NCBI RefSeq assembly: GCF_001887355.1
Contig: NZ_MPIN01000030.1
Location: forward strand, 3,989-51,997
Source of the DNA: Cystobacter ferrugineus
GTDB taxonomy: Bacteria; Myxococcota; Myxococcia; Myxococcales; Myxococcaceae
Direction: 5' to 3'
DNA: 48,009 nucleotides
Under the pieces are notes generated by a model, which was given only the letters and a program-made list of their open reading frames with translations, had not been told where the DNA came from and ran no database searches. A program made the position numbers and the translations under genes. Shown piece after piece: positions 36,878 to 44,583 of the stretch (positions are counted from its first letter, which is position 1; the number at the start of each line of letters is the position of its first letter).

Positions 36878-36916
36878 AAAAAAGAACGGCCCGCCCCTCG
36901 AGCGAGGCCGGGCCGT
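36878..36916 (-). terminator. Intrinsic terminator in the cysH leader (attenuator candidate)
   Basis: On the minus strand an 8-bp perfect stem (ACGGCCCG / CGGGCCGT) is extended by an inner CCUC/GAGG stem and is followed by TTCTTTTTT. It stands ~100 bases after the predicted transcription start and ~15 bases before the cysH start codon, so it would stop transcription before the operon. Its 5' arm could instead pair with the GGGGGCCG stretch upstream (near 36929-36938), giving an antiterminated form. Confidence 0.75.
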
Positions 36917-37025
36917 ACGTGTCGCCGGACAGCGGCCCCCGTGGACCGATGCCCTCGGCGAGATTCCTCACCCGCGCCCCTGGTCCTCGGCGGCCAGCGA
37001 AGCGCGCTACAGCGTGAGAGAGCGG

Positions 37026-37054
37026 TAATTACCGCCCGGCCCTTTCTCCGTCAA
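37026..37054 (-). promoter_or_regulatory. Sigma70-like promoter of the cys operon
   Basis: On the minus strand TTGACG, 17 bases, then TAATTA. Spacing is optimal and the -35 matches five of six consensus bases. Predicted start of transcription is near 37018, giving a leader of about 155 bases before cysH. Confidence 0.6.
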
Positions 37055-37152
37055 GGTGGACGAAACGCCAATATGACGGACAGGCGCCTCCTGCCTTCCT
37101 GGAGGGGAGGCGCCCAGGTGCGCCTGGGCGTGAAATCAGGCACAAAGAACAG

Positions 37153-37959
37153 GTGCCTACACTCTCCTCCCTGTCCATCTACCCGCTCAAGTCCTGTGCG
37201 GAGCTGCCGCTGACCCACGCCACGGTGGAGCCCCTCGGGCTGCAACATGATCGCCGCTGGATGGCGGTGCGGTCGGACGGCACCTGCATGACGGGCCGCG
37301 AGCTGCCCGGCTTCGTGCACCTGCGGGCCGTGCCGGTGCCCGAGGGACTCCACCTGTCGGCGCCCGGTATGCCCGAGCTCGTGGTCCCCGTACCTCCGGC
37401 CGACGCGCCCCGCCTCGACGTCAACGTTTGGAACGATATCTGCTCGGCCGCCCGGGCCGGGGACGATGCGGACCGGTGGCTCTCCACGTACCTGCGCGAG
37501 CCCGCGCGGCTGGTGTACGTGGACGCGCGCATGCAGCGCCCCGTGGATCCCAAGCACGCCGCGCCCGAGGACCGGGTCGGCTTCGCCGACGCCTATCCGC
37601 TCCTGCTCATCTCCGAGGCCTCGCTCGCCGACCTCAATACGCGCCTGCCCCAGCCCGTGGAGATGAACCGCTTCCGCCCCAACCTCGTGGTGAGCGGCTG
37701 CGAGCCCTTCGCCGAGGACCGCTGGAAGCGGCTGCGCATCGGCGAGGTGGAGCTGACGCTCGTCAAGCCGTGCGCCCGCTGCGCCTTCATCAACGTGGAT
37801 ACGCGCACCGCCCGCCCCGACTCCGCCCAGCAGCCCCTGCGCACCCTCGCCACGTACCGCAACCGCGACAACAAGGTGATGTTCGGCCAGAACGTCATCG
37901 CGCGCCGCACGGGGGTGTTGCGCGTGGGGGATCCGGTCGAAGTGTTGGAAGAGGTCTGA
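37153..37959 (+). CDS. MOSC domain protein (YcbX/mARC-like)
   Basis: Molybdenum-cofactor-binding protein of the MOSC superfamily; relatives reduce N-hydroxylated compounds. The N-terminal MOSC beta-barrel domain (LSSLSIYPLKSCAELPLTHA, GLQHDRRWMAVRSDG) spans residues 1-~120. The C-terminal MOSC core has NRFRPNLVVSG and VELTLVKPCARCAFINVDT, in which the Cys of PCARC is the likely Mo ligand. 268 residues, start GTG. No ferredoxin domain is attached, unlike YcbX, so it would need a separate electron donor. It is divergent from the cys operon and shares its ~290-base upstream region. Confidence 0.88.
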   Translation: MPTLSSLSIYPLKSCAELPLTHATVEPLGLQHDRRWMAVRSDGTCMTGRELPGFVHLRAVPVPEGLHLSAPGMPELVVPVPPADAPRLDVNVWNDICSAARAGDDADRWLSTYLREPARLVYVDARMQRPVDPKHAAPEDRVGFADAYPLLLISEASLADLNTRLPQPVEMNRFRPNLVVSGCEPFAEDRWKRLRIGEVELTLVKPCARCAFINVDTRTARPDSAQQPLRTLATYRNRDNKVMFGQNVIARRTGVLRVGDPVEVLEEV

Positions 37960-38073
37960 AAGAATTACGGCTTCGCGTGGGAGTCCTCGGACCTGGGGAC
38001 GGGCGTTCCCCTCGGAAGCGAGGCCCGGGTCGGCCCGCCGGGCATTGGCACACGATGTGCTGAACACTCGGGC

Positions 38074-38997
38074 ATGACGATCGCGCGTCGCGCCCGGAAG
38101 ATCTTCAAGCTCGCCAGGCAGGCGGTGTCGGAGTGGAGCGAGGACAACGCTCCGATGTTCGCCGCCTCGCTCTCCTACTACACCCTCTTCTCCATCGCCC
38201 CGGTGCTGGTCATCGCCGTGAGCGTGGCGGGCATGGTGTTCGGCGAGGAAGCGGCGCGGGGACAGATCCAGGCGCAGCTCGAGGAGCTGGTGGGCCGCGG
38301 CAGCGCCGAGATCATCGGGCAGATGATGATCAGCGCGCGCAAGCCGGAAGCGGGCATCCTCGCCACCACCATTGGCCTCGTCGCCCTCATCTTCGGCGCC
38401 ACGGGCGTGTTCGTGCAGTTGCAGGACTCGCTCAACCACATCTGGGACGTGAAGCCCAAGCCGCGCAACGGCGTGATCGCCTTCCTGCGCAGCCGCTTCC
38501 TGTCCTTCGCCATGGTGCTGGTGATTGGCTTCCTGCTGCTGGTGTCGCTGGTGGTGAGCGCCTTGCTGGCGGCGCTGGGCGCATGGTTCTCGAACCTGAT
38601 ACCGGGCTGGACGGTGATGTGGCAGGGAGTGAACCTGCTCATCTCCTTCAGCGTCATCACCGTGCTCTTCGCGATGATGTACAAGATCCTCCCGGACACC
38701 CACGTGTCCTGGCGGGACGTGTGGCTGGGCGCCGCCGTGACGTCGCTGCTCTTCAGCCTGGGCAAGTTCCTCATCGGGCTGTACCTGGGACGCAGTGCCG
38801 TGGCGTCGAGCTACGGCGCGGCGGGCTCGCTGGCGGTGGTGCTGCTCTGGGTCTACTACTCCGCGCAGATCCTCTTCCTCGGGGCCGAGTTCACCCAGGT
38901 CTACGCCCGCGGCCACGGCAGCCACAGCCACCCGACACCGGCACGCCCCCCTCGTCCCGAGGCCCGGGCCCCAGGCGCGGAGGCCCACTCCATCTGA
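38074..38997 (+). CDS. YihY/virulence-factor BrkB family inner-membrane protein
   Basis: Inner-membrane protein of the YihY family, often labelled ribonuclease BN or BrkB; the molecular role is not established. An N-terminal amphipathic part precedes MFAASLSYYTLFSIAPVLVI, the family's first segment. About six membrane segments follow (ILATTIGLVALIFGATGVFV, LVIGFLLLVSLVVSALLAAL, LLISFSVITVLFAMMYKILP, LGAAVTSLLFSLGKFLIGLY, AGSLAVVLLWVYYSAQILFL), then the conserved GAEFTQVYA. The C-terminal tail is Pro/Arg rich. 307 residues, normal length. Confidence 0.92.
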   Translation: MTIARRARKIFKLARQAVSEWSEDNAPMFAASLSYYTLFSIAPVLVIAVSVAGMVFGEEAARGQIQAQLEELVGRGSAEIIGQMMISARKPEAGILATTIGLVALIFGATGVFVQLQDSLNHIWDVKPKPRNGVIAFLRSRFLSFAMVLVIGFLLLVSLVVSALLAALGAWFSNLIPGWTVMWQGVNLLISFSVITVLFAMMYKILPDTHVSWRDVWLGAAVTSLLFSLGKFLIGLYLGRSAVASSYGAAGSLAVVLLWVYYSAQILFLGAEFTQVYARGHGSHSHPTPARPPRPEARAPGAEAHSI

Positions 38998-39400
38998 CAC
39001 GCCCCCTCTCGCCCTCCCGGCGAGCAAGGTGGAAAAGCCGACGCCAGCGCCCTCGTGAATCGTCCTGCCTCGGACGCCGCGGTCTCCCTGGAGGGTGTTC
39101 ATCCTCCGAGAGACTGCACACCCTCCGCCCGGACGGCGAGAGACCAGGACGTGGAGGCGGACATGGCGAACAGTGAGGGCCGAGCGCCTCGGGGGATGGT
39201 ACGGCCTGACGTCCGATATCGACCCTGTGCACGGCCATGAATCACCTCCAGCTCGACTGTGAAGCGCTTCACGTCTGGCAGGTGCGCCTGGTCACAGCCT
39301 TCATTCCGTGCACCCGTCAGTATGCCTACCGACGCATAAATCCACCTCGTCGTGGACCCGGCCGCCGTTCCATCCAGACCGGGCTGACCCAGGAGATGCC
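38998..39400. other. Intergenic region upstream of the P450 gene
   Basis: About 400 bases with no supported gene. Only short out-of-register frames occur and no strong promoter or hairpin is visible. Confidence 0.6.
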
Positions 39401-40663
39401 ATGAGTACCCACTCGTCCCCATATCCAGACGCCTCGGTCACATCCGGCTGCCCTTTCTCGGGCAGGTCCTTCAATCCCTTGGCGCCCCCCCTGCACGAGC
39501 ACATCCAGGCCCTCTTCACCCAGGCCCGGCGCGAGCAGTCCGTCTTCTACAGCGAGGCGATGGGCGCCTGGGTGGTGACGCGCCACGAGGAGATCTGCGC
39601 CATCCTGAGGGACCCGCGGAGATTCTCCTCGCACATGGAATCGCAGATTCTCCAGTCGCTCTTGCCGGAGCCCCGGGCGTACCTGGTGAACGCGGGCTAC
39701 CGCAGCATTCCCCTGCTCTACGATGACCCACCCGAGCACACGCGCTCCCGGCGGATCCTCGCCCGGCTCTTCTCCAAGGACACCCTCGCCTCGCTCGAGC
39801 CCCTCGTGCGCACCCTCACCGAGAAGCTGGTGGACGGGTTCGTCCAGGACCGGCAGGTGGAGCTGGTCAGCCGCCTGGCCTACCCGCTGCCCATCCAGGT
39901 CATCTTCGAGTGGATGGGCCTGCCGCCGGAGATGATGGACACGTTCAAGAAGTGGGCCCACCATCTCACCCTGATGCTGTCGCTCCAGGCCCGGACGCTG
40001 GAGATGCAGAACGAGTGCGTCCGCGGGGTGACGGACATGCAGCACTACGTGGCGGGGCTCATCTCCGAGCGAGTGGAGCTCCCGCGCGAGGATGGCCTGA
40101 GCGTGCTGGCCCAGTGGCTGGTAGAGGAAACCACCCTGGACGCGATGGAGCTGGCGGCCATGGTGATGGTGCTGATCTCCGCCGGCCACGAGACCACCTC
40201 CAGCCTGCTGGGAATGGCGGTACGGGTCCTGCTGGAGCAGCCCGAGCGCTGGCGGCGGATGCTCGAGGAGCCGCACTCCATTCCCCAGGTGGTCGAGGAG
40301 GTGCTGCGCTACGAGACGCCAGTGATCACCGTGGCCCGGAATACCACCACGCAGGTCGAGGTGGGCGGGGTGACGATCCCCGCCGGCGCGCGGGTGGTGC
40401 TGGCGGTGCTCTCGGGCAACCGGGACGAGCGGCGCTTCACCGAGCCGGAGGACTTCGACCCCGAGCGGCCCCTCTTGGGGCAACACCTGGCCTTCGGCCG
40501 GGGCATCCACGTCTGTGTGGGAGCGGGCCTGGCCCGGCTGGAGGCGCGGGTGATGCTGGAAGTGCTCGCCCGCAGGCTGCCCGGGCTCCGGCTGGTGGAG
40601 CCTCCCCAGTTGGTTTCAGGCCCGGTGCGCCACCACGAGCGGCTCCTGCTCGCCTGGGACTGA
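39401..40663 (+). CDS. Cytochrome P450
   Basis: Heme monooxygenase of the soluble bacterial type, 420 residues. The oxygen-binding I-helix motif AGHETTSS is at 261-268, the K-helix ExxR is E300-R303 (EVLRYETP), and the heme loop LAFGRGIHVCVGAGLARLEA carries the ligand Cys372. The start at 39401 has AGGAGA 4 bases upstream; a longer frame is not coding-like. No ferredoxin or reductase gene and no biosynthetic cluster is adjacent, so substrate and partners are unknown. It converges on the dienelactone hydrolase gene, with a long hairpin between. Confidence 0.95.
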   Translation: MSTHSSPYPDASVTSGCPFSGRSFNPLAPPLHEHIQALFTQARREQSVFYSEAMGAWVVTRHEEICAILRDPRRFSSHMESQILQSLLPEPRAYLVNAGYRSIPLLYDDPPEHTRSRRILARLFSKDTLASLEPLVRTLTEKLVDGFVQDRQVELVSRLAYPLPIQVIFEWMGLPPEMMDTFKKWAHHLTLMLSLQARTLEMQNECVRGVTDMQHYVAGLISERVELPREDGLSVLAQWLVEETTLDAMELAAMVMVLISAGHETTSSLLGMAVRVLLEQPERWRRMLEEPHSIPQVVEEVLRYETPVITVARNTTTQVEVGGVTIPAGARVVLAVLSGNRDERRFTEPEDFDPERPLLGQHLAFGRGIHVCVGAGLARLEARVMLEVLARRLPGLRLVEPPQLVSGPVRHHERLLLAWD

Positions 40664-40675
40664 GCGGCCTCCGCT

Positions 40676-40721
40676 CGGGGCGCTCGGCACGCGAGGCCGC
40701 CAACGCGGCCCGAGCGCCCCG
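40676..40721. terminator. 12-bp perfect stem between convergent P450 and hydrolase genes
   Basis: CGGGGCGCTCGG at 40676 pairs perfectly with CCGAGCGCCCCG ending at 40721. It begins 13 bases after the P450 stop and ends 24 bases before the stop of the opposite gene. It probably ends transcription in both directions although there is no T-run. Confidence 0.6.
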
Positions 40722-40745
40722 GGTCAGGGCGGCGGGGTGAAGCGC

Positions 40746-41492
40746 TCAGCGCTTGAGCGTCCGGCCGAACAAGTCGAGCAGCGTCTGCCAGTGCCGCTCG
40801 GAGGCATCCTTGTCGTAGACGGACGAGCCCTCCACCGCGAAGCCATGGCGGGCGCCGACGTAGATCTCGGATTGGTGTTTGATGCCCGCCGACTTCAGGG
40901 CCGCCTCCAGCCGCGCGATGGCCTCGGCGGGCATGAAGAAGTCCTGATCGGCATGGCCGAAATACAGCTCGCCCTTGAGCTTGCTGGCGAGGAGGTGGGG
41001 GCTGGAGGGCTCATCCGTGGCCAGCCGCCCACCATGGTACGAGGCCGCCGCGACGATCCGGTCCGGGAAGTCAGCCATCATGCGCATGGCGATGGAGCCG
41101 CTCATGCAGTAGCCCACCACGCCCACGCGAGGCCCTTTCACCTGGGGCTGTCCGGCGAGGAAGTCGAGCAGCGCGGCGGCATCCGTCTTGATGCGCTCGG
41201 GGGTGAGCGAGGCGATGAGCCCGAAGATGCGCTTGCGGAACGCCTCGTCCTCGAACGAGCCCTCCGTCAGGCCGGGCAGCGGCGCGCGGCCTTCCCGGTA
41301 GTAGACGTTGGGCAGCAACACGACGTAGCCCGCCGCCATCAGCCGGTTCGCCATGGCCTCGAACGCGGGACGGATGCCCATGGCGTCCGTGAGCAAGAGC
41401 ACCGCCGGCCACTGTCCCTCTCCGTCAGGATGGTACAGCCTGGCGTCCAGCGTTCCCTCAGGGGTCTTGATGTCGACAGCTTGCACGGCCAT
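40746..41492 (-). CDS. Dienelactone hydrolase family protein
   Basis: Alpha/beta hydrolase of the dienelactone hydrolase type, which opens lactone or ester bonds. The nucleophile is Cys129 in VGYCMSGSIAMR; Asp182 or Asp184 (GHADQDFFMP) and His216 (ARHGF) complete the triad. 248 residues, normal. The ATG at 41492 has GGAGG 6 bases upstream. No aromatic-degradation genes are nearby, so the natural substrate is open. Confidence 0.93.
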   Translation of the reverse strand: MAVQAVDIKTPEGTLDARLYHPDGEGQWPAVLLLTDAMGIRPAFEAMANRLMAAGYVVLLPNVYYREGRAPLPGLTEGSFEDEAFRKRIFGLIASLTPERIKTDAAALLDFLAGQPQVKGPRVGVVGYCMSGSIAMRMMADFPDRIVAAASYHGGRLATDEPSSPHLLASKLKGELYFGHADQDFFMPAEAIARLEAALKSAGIKHQSEIYVGARHGFAVEGSSVYDKDASERHWQTLLDLFGRTLKR

Positions 41493-41549
41493 GCGCCACC
41501 TCCGATTCGAGCCGGAGGTGTCTAGCGCATCGGAACGGGCCTTCAACAG

Positions 41550-41735
41550 AATCCACGGGGCAAGGGGATGCTGGAGGCGGCCGTGGCGGAGAAGCGCTGG
41601 GTGGTCATCCCCCTCTGGCACCCGCAGTTCCTCCACCACCGTTACACGATTCGCGCGCTGGCGGAGCCCAAGGGCCTGCTCGGCGGAGTCGATCAGGCGA
41701 CACTGGTCATTCGCCGCGACGGAGGCCTTGTCTAG
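41550..41735 (+). pseudogene. C-terminal remnant of glycine-betaine ABC substrate-binding protein
   Basis: Reading from about 41550, the frame gives GKGMLEAAVAEKRW, then VVIPLWHPQFLHHRYTIRA and EPKGLLGGVDQATLVIR and a stop at 41733. This is the C-terminal end of OpuAC-type betaine/proline-binding proteins. The first ~230 residues are absent and a stop precedes the fragment. It has no ribosome site. Confidence 0.75.
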
Positions 41736-41782
41736 ACTCCGCCGCGCGCGGCGGACCCGCCGCCCACGTGCCGGAGTCGAAC

Positions 41783-42724
41783 ATGACCATCGAAGACTGC
41801 TTGCCCGCGGACCTCAGAGGACCCACCACCACCCTCACGCGGATCGCCGCGGGGCTCTCGGGCGCCGCCGTCTACCGTGTCGAGGCCGCCGGTCAGTCAT
41901 TCGTGCTCAAGATCGCCGGCGAGACCGAGAACCACGCCGACTGGCGCGGCGCGCTCCCCATCCAGCGGCTCGCCGCCGACGCGGGTCTCGCACCTCGCAT
42001 CGTCCACGTCGATGAGGCGCGACGCGCGGTCCTGACCGCTTTCGTCACCGATCGCTCGTTCAAGACCTTCTACGGGGACCCGCGCACCCACGAAGCCGCG
42101 CTCACCCAGCTCGGCCGCACCGTGCGCCGCATCCACGCGCTCCCTCCCCCCGCCGACGCGCCCATGCGCGATCCCCGCGGCCTGCTCGCCCAGGTCAAGC
42201 ACGGCCTCCTGGGCAGCTTCGCCCTCCCGGGCTTCGCGGGCGACGTGGTGCGGCGCGTGCTCGCCGAGGACCCACTGACCCACGAACGCGTCCTGGTCCT
42301 CGGCCACAACGATCTCAACCCCACCAACCTCATCTACGACGGTGAGGCGATCCTGATCCTCGACTGGGCCACCGCCGGGCCGATGGACGCCTTCTACGAT
42401 CTCGCGGTGCTCTCCGTCTTCCTGCGCATGAACGAAGGCACCAGCCTGCGCCTGCTCTCGGCCTATGAAGACGAGCAGCTCGTCGAGCTGCCCAAGCGCT
42501 TCCTCTACACCCGCCGGCTGGCGGCGGCGCTCGCCGGAGCGTTCCAGCTCTACTTCGCCCGCCAGATGAAACACGCGGGGGCCACCGGCACGGAGACGCC
42601 CGACTCCACGCCCTCGCTCGGCGAGTTCTATCAGCGGATGCAGGCCGGAGAGCTGAAGCTCGGCACGCCGGACGGCCACTGGGGGTTCGGTCTCGCCCTG
42701 CTCAAGGAGAGCCTCGCGATGTGA
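41783..42724 (+). CDS. Phosphotransferase enzyme family protein (choline/aminoglycoside kinase-like)
   Basis: Kinase of the APH/choline-kinase fold, 313 residues. Glycine-rich start AAGLSGAAVYRVEAAGQSFV with Lys in LKIAG, the catalytic loop LGHNDLNPTNLIYDG (Asp and Asn) and the metal motif LILDWATAG are all present. TLTRI...LSGAAV is closer to choline/ethanolamine kinases than to aminoglycoside resistance enzymes. ATG at 41783 is chosen; a GTG at 41768 would add five residues. The next gene starts inside its stop codon (GTGA), so the two are probably translated together. Confidence 0.85.
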   Translation: MTIEDCLPADLRGPTTTLTRIAAGLSGAAVYRVEAAGQSFVLKIAGETENHADWRGALPIQRLAADAGLAPRIVHVDEARRAVLTAFVTDRSFKTFYGDPRTHEAALTQLGRTVRRIHALPPPADAPMRDPRGLLAQVKHGLLGSFALPGFAGDVVRRVLAEDPLTHERVLVLGHNDLNPTNLIYDGEAILILDWATAGPMDAFYDLAVLSVFLRMNEGTSLRLLSAYEDEQLVELPKRFLYTRRLAAALAGAFQLYFARQMKHAGATGTETPDSTPSLGEFYQRMQAGELKLGTPDGHWGFGLALLKESLAM

Positions 42725-43506
42725 GCCCGCGAGCACCCTTCCACATGATGCCCATTCCGCCGAAGCAGAAAGCCAGCATCCAGGGGCAGACCCTCGAGTA
42801 CATCATCGCGGGGAAGGGCTCCCCCACCCTCGTGCTCATCAATGGTGCCGGTGGCCCCATCGAGGGCTGGTACAAGGTGATGGAGCCGCTGTCCGCGCTG
42901 GGGACCGTCTTCGCCTACAACCGCCCAGGCATTGGCGGCAGCGGGAAGCCGGTTGTCCCGCAGACCGGGGAGGTCATCGTCGAGTCGCTTCGTGCGCTCC
43001 TGCTTCACGCCCACCTGTCTCCGCCCTACCTCCTGGTGGGCCATTCGCTCGGTGGCCTCGCCGTCAACCTCTTCGCCCGAACATTCCCAGAGGAGGTTTC
43101 AGGCGTGGTGCTGCTCGATGCCACCGCGCCCGAGGACGTCAGCGTCATGGCCAGACATCAAGGCGGCTTTCAGCGTTTCGCCCAGCGCACGCTCGATGCG
43201 ATCTTCGGAAAGGATGAGTTCGGAGAGACGGAACACGTTTCACACACCGTCGACCTCTTCCAGCACGCGGGCCCCTTCCCAGACATCCCACTCGTCGTCG
43301 TGACGGGCGGTAGACCCGCCATGGCATGGGCGACCCCGGCGCAAGCCCTCGCCGCACGAGCGGAACACCAGCGGGGCCTGGCCGCACTGTCGCCCCAGGG
43401 AAAGCAGATCATCGCCAGCCAGAGCGGACACTTCCCGCAGCTCACGGAGCCAGAAGTCGTGGTGGATGCCGTGCGCCTCGTCAGTGCTCGCCGGCCCCTG
43501 TCTTGA
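42721..43506 (+). CDS. Alpha/beta hydrolase
   Basis: Serine hydrolase of the alpha/beta fold, 261 residues if read from GTG. Oxyanion region VLINGAGGPIEGW, nucleophile elbow VGHSLGGLAVNLFA, and the catalytic His in SQSGHFPQLTEPEVV. The GTG start overlaps the stop of the preceding kinase gene by four bases; ATG codons at 42745 and 42748 are alternatives. Substrate unknown; a kinase/hydrolase pair suggests joint metabolism of a small molecule, but nothing more can be said. Confidence 0.85.
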   Translation: MSPRAPFHMMPIPPKQKASIQGQTLEYIIAGKGSPTLVLINGAGGPIEGWYKVMEPLSALGTVFAYNRPGIGGSGKPVVPQTGEVIVESLRALLLHAHLSPPYLLVGHSLGGLAVNLFARTFPEEVSGVVLLDATAPEDVSVMARHQGGFQRFAQRTLDAIFGKDEFGETEHVSHTVDLFQHAGPFPDIPLVVVTGGRPAMAWATPAQALAARAEHQRGLAALSPQGKQIIASQSGHFPQLTEPEVVVDAVRLVSARRPLS

Positions 43507-43560
43507 CGAGCAGAACGAAGCCGTGAGCCCTCCAGCTCTCCGCGATGTATCGCAAGGTGC

Positions 43561-44508
43561 TCAGCCCACTCCGCCCGCGAACGGCTTCGTCCTCCAGAGC
43601 GCAAGGGGCTGTGCGAGCCACTCGGCCAACCGGGGCAACTGGGGCACCAGGGCGTAGCTCGCCACCATCCGCAGTGAGCCCGCCGCGTCCATGACGCGCA
43701 GCACCGCCGGGTCGAGCGGCCGCACGCCCACCTTCGCCGCCCTCGCGTCGTAGACGGCGGCCCCCTCCGCGCCCAGGAAGGCCAGGTCCCACTCCACCGG
43801 GCCCAGGTTCACGTCCTCGAAGTCCGCGTAGCGCACCCCCGCGGCCGTCCGGATGACGTTGTACGAGGGCGCGTCCCCATGAATGGGCTGGAGGCTGGCC
43901 TGGGGGAACACCCGGGCGAAGCCCTCGCGCGACGAGAGCACGGGCGCGAGAACGGTCCACTCCGCCCGCAGCCGCTCGAGGTCGGCGGGGGCCAACAGTC
44001 CGGGGTTCTCCTCCAATAGTGCCAGGCACGTGGGAACCGTCTCGGAGAGGGGCGAGAGGAAGGGCAGCTCGCCCGGGTAGTCGCGCAACGCCGCGTGCAG
44101 GTCGGCCGCGAGCGCCGCGTCGGCGATGTAGTCCGGCTGGCGCGAGGCATCGACGTCCACGTACTCCCAGAACGTCATCGAGAAGCCATCCCGCCGCACG
44201 GGCTCGCGGGGGACGAGGGGGCTTGGGCGCACGACCGGAAGCCCCCGGTCCGCCAGCCACGCGACCACGGCCAGCTCGCGCACCTGACGCGCCGTCTGCG
44301 GCGCCCCGTCAAGCCCTGGAGGCAGTGCAACGGGGATCCGCACCACCACCGGTGAGGGAGCCAGGTGCACGACGACGGAGAACTGATCGTGCAGGACCCT
44401 GGGGTCCGCCACGTCGAATCCAAGCGCGCGGCCCGCGCTCGTCGCCGCGGCCACGGCCCGCGCCGTGCGGGCCTCGAGATCGGAGGGGGTCAAGTGCACG
44501 ATGGGCAT
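43561..44508 (-). CDS. Phosphotransferase enzyme family protein
   Basis: APH-fold kinase of about 315 residues. The catalytic loop is IHGDAPSYNV with Asp, and the metal motif is ADFEDVNLGPVEWDLA. The N-terminal lobe has FSVVVHLAPSPVVVRIP. The start is placed at 44508 (MPIVHLTPSD); the 20 residues further upstream in frame (beginning EAAGIEPVA) are only the translation of a tRNA/tmRNA-like 3' end and are rejected. It lies next to the mobile-element boundary and could be either host or island DNA. No resistance phenotype can be inferred. Confidence 0.82.
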   Translation of the reverse strand: MPIVHLTPSDLEARTARAVAAATSAGRALGFDVADPRVLHDQFSVVVHLAPSPVVVRIPVALPPGLDGAPQTARQVRELAVVAWLADRGLPVVRPSPLVPREPVRRDGFSMTFWEYVDVDASRQPDYIADAALAADLHAALRDYPGELPFLSPLSETVPTCLALLEENPGLLAPADLERLRAEWTVLAPVLSSREGFARVFPQASLQPIHGDAPSYNVIRTAAGVRYADFEDVNLGPVEWDLAFLGAEGAAVYDARAAKVGVRPLDPAVLRVMDAAGSLRMVASYALVPQLPRLAEWLAQPLALWRTKPFAGGVG

Positions 44509-44540
44509 CCGCTCATCCTGCCAGGCAGGGCTACCCACGG

Positions 44541-44574
44541 CCACGGGTTCGATTCCCGCCGCCTCCACTTTTTT
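44541..44574 (+). other. tRNA/tmRNA 3'-end fragment, probable attachment site
   Basis: CCACGGGTTCGATTCCCGCC followed by GCCTCCA and a T-run forms a T-arm (loop TTCGATT) plus the 3' side of an acceptor stem. No matching 5' part (about GGGGGCG or GGAGGCG) is found upstream. The ending CCGCCTCCA is what a bacterial tmRNA (ssrA) 3' end looks like, a known integration target. The integrase stop codon is 13 bases away. It is a direct-repeat half-site without its gene in this window. Confidence 0.6.
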
Positions 44575-44583
44575 ACGCCGTGC

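Noticed and set aside
36863-37025. SAM riboswitch upstream of cysH
   Set aside because: The leader lacks the recognisable SAM-I core sequences; kept only as an unclassified attenuator.
39401-41492. Natural-product gene cluster around the P450
   Set aside because: No polyketide, peptide or terpene synthase and no redox partner gene is adjacent; the neighbours are generic enzymes.
44509-44568. 20-residue N-terminal extension of the phosphotransferase
   Set aside because: It is the antisense translation of the tRNA/tmRNA 3' fragment (EAAGIEPVA pattern).
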